From NCBI RefSeq assembly GCF_030272615.1, contig NC_081413.1, positions 563,156,510 to 563,220,509 on the forward strand: a DNA stretch of 64,000 nucleotides, given 5' to 3'. This DNA comes from Cryptomeria japonica. Taxonomy: Eukaryota; Streptophyta; Pinopsida; Cupressales; Cupressaceae. Positions 58,939-64,000 of this stretch are shown here, piece after piece (position 1 is the first letter of the stretch; every line of letters begins with the position of its first letter). The notes below the pieces were generated by a model. It made no database searches. It was not told where the DNA came from and saw only the letters and a program-made list of their open reading frames with translations. A program made the translations under genes and the position numbers.

Positions 58939-60002
58939 TGTATACACTAAAAATCGGTTTGGAGAATTGAGTTAATTAAATACAAAAATATTTAATTAAT
59001 GACGTTTATTCTTCTACTATATAAATAAATTAAATAATTTGTTTATATGGTTCATTTTCTTAATTCATCCCACCAAAATCAGTTTCTTCTATTTCCTAAT
59101 TAAATAAATGAATTTAGTTAATTTGTTTATTTAATTATTCCCTCCCCATTAAATTTGAATTTAAAATTCAAATTTAAGCACATGTGTCCTAACTCCTAAC
59201 CACTCCCTAACCTAACCTTCTTCTAACCAACCCCTAGCCTAACCATAGGTTAACTAATCCTATCCCCACCAACCTCTTATCCTAACCATCTTTGGAGTGT
59301 CTACCCTCTCTTGGAGACACGTGGAACTTATGCCACGTCTCTCATCTCCATGCTATTTGCCCCTTTGTTGGAATATGGTTGGAGATTCTTTGCCACTTGT
59401 CTCCTCAGGAAGGATAAGTGTCCATCTCCTCAACCTCCTTCCAACTTCTTCAATCTCGACCGTCGATTTATCCAGACTGAATTTGCACCATTTATTCTTT
59501 CCACCTCACATCTGGTCTTGAAAATCCTATAAAGACCCCCTCTTTTGGCTATGAGAGGGACCCTTAACATCTTATCATTATCAATATTCTATCAACATTT
59601 TCATTTCCAACAATCATAGCATAGTTATCATAGCATTAGAAAATATCATAGCATCATTTAATGGCTTTCATGGCAGCTTAAATCATAATGTACAATTTGC
59701 ATCAAATAGATCTCGCATTAGTTTGTAGATCATCATTACATATCAATTCCCATTTCTTCAGTTGTCTCTTTGTTAAAATAACGCATCTAAGAGCCATCAA
59801 ATGACCCGACAAAGTCCTCAAGACTAGGGAGTGATGAGACGACATTGGGGAGTATTTTAATTGTTTTATTTTGTTTCCTAAATTCAATGTTTCATTGAGT
59901 ATGTGTGATTTAAATGCTTTTAATAGATTAAACACAATATTTTTGCACACAAACATTAACATAGAATGTGGCATAGACTAACCTGGTCTTAGCCTACATC
60001 AC
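58939..60002 (+). mobile_element. Solo LTR, 1,064 bp, TSD AACAT
   Basis: Starts TGTATACACTAAAAATCGG and ends CTACATCACA (TG...CA). AACAT lies immediately before (58934-58938) and after (60003-60007), a perfect target duplication, and both flanks are LINE B ORF1 sequence. The first 230 bases hold AT palindromes, including a perfect AAATTTGAATTT/AAATTCAAATTT pair at about 59,151-59,176. A CACGTGG-type box lies near 59,319 and TATAAAG at 59,528, so the LTR is read on the plus strand. No internal region or second LTR, so it is a recombined solo LTR. The layout resembles the Tat LTR at 19,417, but the sequence is a different family. Confidence 0.9.
59528..59534 (+). promoter_or_regulatory. Probable TATA box of the solo LTR
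   Basis: TATAAAG followed by ACCCCCTC, in the same relative context as TATAAAAAGAGGTCTCC in the Tat LTR. Confidence 0.5.
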
Positions 60003-60302
60003 AACATTCGAGGTCACATAGGTCTCATAAGTGTTGTCAATCCATCTAAAAATTTGTTCGTCCTAGAACTCAAGGGGTAAGCTTGGTAGCCAAACCCACA
60101 TAGGGGCCATTCGTTGGAGATCAGTTGCGGGGTTAAAGCCCGATTTCCATTTGCATAGAGATAGATGGTGCCTACCATAAGTCCAAGAGCTCACAAGAAC
60201 CCTGATTAAATCTTCTTTAGTCGTAAACTTGAAGAGAAACAAGCTTCCCAAAATAGAACTTATGGAGGCACTACCTTTCAAGCTTCAACGAGCTACAACC
60301 CA

Positions 60303-60589
60303 TCTTCGAACCACATTAATATTTTTGTTATATTAATAAATTATGTGAAATATCTTTAAGATAATTTTATATATTAAATTTTTTTAAGAATTTAAAAATC
60401 TGAGGAGTGGTTATTTCTAGTAATTGAAGATCCATTGGAGGTAGAACTGTTAAATGTAATTGATGGAGACATTAAACAAATAAAGAATCCAAAATATAGG
60501 AACTTAATATTTCACGATATGAAAAATATTTTCTTCAAGTGAAACTTAACATTCTTGCAAGATCTCAAAAGATTGAGACTAGATGCATG
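60303..60589. other. AT-rich, no recognisable gene
   Basis: No reading frame, LTR terminus or RNA gene seen between LINE B and the dispersed repeat. Confidence 0.5.
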
Positions 60590-60905
60590 TTGATGTAATA
60601 AGAAATTATGTCATCCATTTAAGATGAAGAGACATTTAATAAAATAATACAGAACCTTATACACTTCAAAGAGCTCATAAATTTATTTTTTTATTTTCTT
60701 TCTTTGTGCTTAGATAATAGTCAAACATGTTTTCTTGGCCCGAGGATGAGTGACTAAAGAAAAGACATCAAATATTCATAGGGTCCACTTTGGTGCCTCC
60801 ATGACTACTCCCTAGTTATTATCTACTCTTGTTGAATAATAAGTATCTTTAAAATAGATTACGCTAAAATTATATTATTTCTTGTGGTCTAGTTTTGAAG
60901 ATAGG
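60590..60905 (-). repeat. Unclassified dispersed repeat, copy 2 (inverted)
   Basis: Reverse complement of the repeat at 15,048-15,345, with moderate divergence. The shared order runs from AAGAGACATTTAA and CCTTATACACTTCAAAGA to AAAATTATATTATTTCTTGT. No coding capacity. Confidence 0.75.
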
Positions 60906-62717
60906 TGGTGAGAACTTCTTGAACATGTGGGGAGATTGCAAAAGGTTCCTATTTGGATATCTAAGCTTGCACTTTTTTAGATATTTGCAATATTTTTTTT
61001 TCAATTTGGATATCTAAGAAGACACTTTGTCAGATACTAGTGATGCCTTCACCTACTATGCATCAAATTTCAATCTCTTTTTATTTTATTTTTTACTTAA
61101 TTTGTCCAAGAATTTCTAATTTTACCAATTAATGAGATTCTCGTGATAATGTATACACTAATAAATGAACTAAAAATTCTATTAGGTAAATAAAGGTTTG
61201 TTTATGTTCATTTCTATTGCATTCAAAATTGTAAGAATTAAAATGAATCCCAATCAATATGTTTCAATATGAATATATTGTTATAAGTAAGGCTACCCAA
61301 AATCGAATGAAAAAATAAGATTTGGTCTTAGTACTCCAAAGAAGAACATGCTACTTGTTTAAATCCATTCTAGTATCTTTCGATAAATTTTGAACAAAAT
61401 CATACAATCTAATAATTAAGTATTATTAAGATAGTATATAGTTTTTAAATTGCATGGATGATGTAATTACATTTGCATATCAAAAACTTAAATGTATTAT
61501 AAATGCATACCAAATAATACCACATAAAAGACAAAATTAAAAAATTGTTAAACTTCCCTTATTGTTGAAAAAAGTAAATAAACTACAACATAACAAAACT
61601 TATGCCCCACTTAGCTAAAGCCCAAGGATACTAATCCAAGAAATGAAAGACCCCTCTATGTGGCCTAAGGTTATGGTTCCACATAGAGTCATGACTCCCA
61701 TGTGGAGCCACACATATTCATAACAAACACTAATCAAACCTTAATCAAATCGCAAGTATATACAAAACCCAAATGGTAATCCATAACTGATAACAATCAT
61801 AATATAATCAATATTAATCAGAATGATCGATATAGCAATCGATTATATTATATGCTCGATACTATACATTATTGATAACATGAACTGTTATTGATTATGT
61901 ATAAAGTCGATTATATACATATAAACACATAACATATTGCTTATTCAAATGATTATAAGATCATTCAATAATGATTATAATATACTGATTATGCAGTTAA
62001 ATATAAATGAAGGATACAAATTAATAAGTTTAATATACAAATGTCTAAGGCTGAAAATGTCAATTAGACATTTGTATTAATCAGATTGGTTGGATTCATC
62101 CGACCGAAGCTACATATTTCTAACACCCTCTAAATCAAGTCACCATTTGTAGGTTCATCATTTAGAAAGAAATTAAAAGAAGAGGATTGAGTGTTTTAAA
62201 TGGTACAAGGATTGAGATTAACTAACCTAGAATCAAAATATAATATTAAAGATTAAGAAAATACCATGTAATAAATATTCATTCATGCTAAAATATCTAC
62301 TTAACCAAGAAAGAGGTAGCCAACCCTAACAAAAGTAGATTACCCAACCTTCAAAGTGACACTAATTAGTTAAAGTCATATGACACTAATTAGGGAAACT
62401 CATATGCAATTATATGAATGAACTTCAACCTTTGATGTGAAGCATTGTTCATGTTGTGTAATTATTCTACCACATGATATGTTGTTGGGGTTATCTAATT
62501 ATTCTCTTATAATATAAGATAGATAGACATACGCATTGCTTAACATTGAATATTTTTTATTAATGTATCTAATGTTCATATATAACATAAAATTATTTTA
62601 AACTTAAAAGTATCTATTTGATTGTAAAATAAAAATTGAAATAAAGAGAATCCACAAGTAAAAGAATAAAAATAATGTTTAAACTTTAAATTTTAAAAGG
62701 AACAATGGGGCGAGGTA
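60906..62717. other. AT-rich, no recognisable gene
   Basis: Low-complexity AT-rich DNA with many short GATTATA/TATAATC words between about 61,780 and 62,000. No frame above 60 codons with motifs, and no LTR termini identified. Confidence 0.5.
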
Positions 62718-62791
62718 GGGGCCCTGGCTTAATTGGTTAAAGCATCTTGTTACAAACAAGAGGTCATAAGGTCTAGTCCTCCCTATCCCCA
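62718..62791 (+). ncRNA. tRNA-like sequence, degenerate tRNA gene or SINE head
   Basis: 74 bases that fold like a tRNA: GGGG...CCCC acceptor ends (only four good pairs), a D arm GCTT/AAGC with A-box-like TGGCTTAATTGG, and a perfect anticodon arm TCTTG/CAAGA around the loop TTACAAA. The T arm is poor: GGTCTAGTCCT compares badly with the B-box consensus GGTTCGANTCC. The loop would give anticodon ACA, not a normal plant anticodon. More likely a tRNA-derived SINE head or a tRNA pseudogene than a working tRNA gene. No poly-A or poly-T SINE tail was recognised. Confidence 0.45.
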
Positions 62792-63455
62792 TGGTACTAG
62801 AGGGAGTGTTGCATTAATATCATCAATCATGATGAAAGTTTTACCCTATGCACTATATGTTATGTTGAGATCATCAATTCCTACAATCTAAAAATAAGTT
62901 TTAAAAGTAAAAATAAATCAGTAATAATAGAAACTAGTTAATAGTTAATATTTTTGATTACATCTAATAATAGTCACATCACTTGTAAAAACTATTTTTG
63001 GAGAGTCATTTACTTGATAAATCAACTATTATTTTAGTGGAGAATGTGAAGACTACTATGTAGGGAAAAAGTGAGACTAAATATGGAAACCTAATCCCAC
63101 TTTCATACACACTCATGGAATACGAAAGAGCCTAGGGAGGTAATGCATGTCGGCTACTTCTTATGAGAAAGAGAGAGTCATGGATTACCTCTTAGGTTTT
63201 CTATTCCTTTGTTGTAAATGAGAGAGAGGAATGATGCAAAATGCAATCTAACCTAGAAAGCAAACAAGCAAGCAAACCCTAATCCGAGAATGCAGATCAA
63301 AGAACAACTGATACACTGCTAGAAAGTACAGATCAAAAGGAAAAATCAGAGGTGCACCTATGTTTGAAATCTGAGAAAAAATGTTTGGGTCCAGGGTGCC
63401 ACGCTATTGTCTTGATTATGCAATTCTGGAGCTACAACTAACAGGAGGGATCCTT
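62792..63455. other. No recognisable gene
   Basis: AT-rich DNA between the tRNA-like sequence and the LTR edge. Nothing with family motifs. Confidence 0.5.
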
Positions 63456-64000
63456 TGTTAGGGTTCCCAAAGATACTGAGAGGGGGGGGAGGTAAATCAG
63501 TATCTGACCGGTAATGTAATTTTCTTAAAACTGAATATGCAGAATATAAAGTAATAGTATACCGGTATGCAAAAATTAATGCAAATAACAGAATCAAAAG
63601 CATCCACATGAAAAGAACACCATAACACAAGATGTTTAACAAGGAAACCCGATGTGGGAAAAACCTTGGTGGGATTTGTGACCCACAATATTCACTTACT
63701 GGCCAATAAGAGAATATTACTTACAATAGGGGCCTGCACATGCAGGAAGGCCAACTGCCTAGTGCTCACTACTCAATAAGAAGTCACATTGACTTACAAT
63801 GAGGATTTACACAAATCCAATATTCTGTACTGCTTTACAATAGCATCTTCAATGCCAGATTCAGTACCGGTTCTTGCTCTGTTCTTTACATATACCCTTG
63901 ACTTACAATTTGCACATTAGGTCTGCCTTATAATTTTTTTATTGCATTCTATCCATATCCTACAAATGACTACAATGATCTCTTTTATATACAAGAGTCA
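63456..64000 (-). mobile_element. Edge of a copia-type LTR, runs out of the window
   Basis: Plus-strand TGTTAGGGTTCCCAAAGATA followed by CTGAGAGGGGGGGGAGGT and, 170 bases on, GGGAAAAACCTTGGTGGGA. These blocks have the order and orientation seen in the minus-strand copia-type LTRs at 16,046 and 30,309. The other end lies beyond 64,000. Confidence 0.6.

Larger units (their letters stand above)
58138..60281 (-). pseudogene. LINE B ORF1, split by a solo LTR
   Basis: The N-terminal part (60,281-60,063) has the DUF4283 pattern (FTTKEDLIRVLVSSWTYGRH, MAPMWVWLPSLPLEF) with a TAG where a Trp codon is expected. The frame is then cut by the inserted LTR. It continues at 58,936 with LINNSLPNF and a knuckle CQKCQRWGHVISDY whose last Cys is Tyr. 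The C-terminal part is charged and ends near 58,138, where ORF2 starts. The two halves are one frame step apart, so at least one small indel has also occurred. Confidence 0.8.
55090..60300 (-). mobile_element. LINE B: non-LTR retrotransposon, interrupted by a solo LTR
   Basis: On the minus strand: ORF1 with DUF4283-like part (60,281-60,063), [solo LTR 58,939-60,002], CCHC knuckle (58,900), Ser/Thr/Lys-rich part to 58,138, then ORF2 with endonuclease (58,060-57,500), RT (57,390-55,720) and a post-RT region to about 55,090. The zinc-binding region and any RNase H are missing, because the element is cut where the gypsy 2 LTR ends. The 5' end is also incomplete near 60,300. Confidence 0.85.

Noticed and set aside
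62718-62791. Functional tRNA gene
   Set aside because: Only four acceptor pairs, a poor T arm/B box and an anticodon not used in plants.

Overview
The window looks like intergenic nuclear DNA of a seed plant with a large genome. It is AT-rich and I find no intact host gene. Almost everything recognisable is a plant-type retrotransposon: L1-type LINEs with endonuclease, RT and RNase H; two chromodomain-type Ty3/gypsy elements; one Ty3/gypsy element of the Tat lineage with an extra RNase H before the integrase; one Ty1/copia element; and several solo or partial LTRs. The elements are nested, old and full of stop codons. That slow-decay picture is typical of gymnosperms, so I favour a conifer, but this is inference from style and no marker gene is present.

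Left part (1-19,416). Positions 1-4,383 hold microsatellites, a perfect AT hairpin, a 161-bp tandem duplication and one unrecognised decayed reading frame (2,353-2,991, minus). A nearly full-length LINE (LINE A) lies on the minus strand at 4,384-10,454. It is followed by AT-rich DNA with a degenerate CTAACCCTAA array, a perfect 107-bp direct repeat flanking a small LTR-like element, the RNase H end of a second LINE (LINE C), an unclassified dispersed repeat, a minus-strand solo copia-type LTR, and the 3' end of a minus-strand LTR element. That last element has a polypurine tract and a proline/PKE-repeat reading frame.

Central nest (19,417-about 46,705). A Tat-lineage element begins at 19,417 with its 5' LTR, a TGGCGCC-type primer site and a long repetitive leader. 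A complete gypsy element (21,739-30,026, target duplication GTGGA) and a minus-strand copia-type solo LTR sit in its leader. A complete copia element (34,449-42,331, target duplication AGGAT) sits between its gag and protease. The Tat element has lost its reverse transcriptase core by an internal deletion and has changed catalytic residues in protease and integrase.

Right part (46,706-64,000). A 5'-truncated minus-strand LINE (LINE D) abuts a second decayed chromodomain gypsy element (gag to chromodomain plus a probable 3' LTR). That is followed by another minus-strand LINE (LINE B). The ORF1 of LINE B is split by a 1,064-bp solo LTR with a perfect AACAT target duplication. The last 3.7 kb is AT-rich and holds an inverted second copy of the dispersed repeat, a degenerate tRNA-like/SINE-like sequence and the edge of another copia-type LTR.

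No gene here is likely to make a full protein today. What is worth attention is structural: hairpin ladders and short-motif ladders in LTRs and leaders, two decayed reading frames I cannot place in a family, and a gypsy polyprotein frame with eleven stops and no frameshift.
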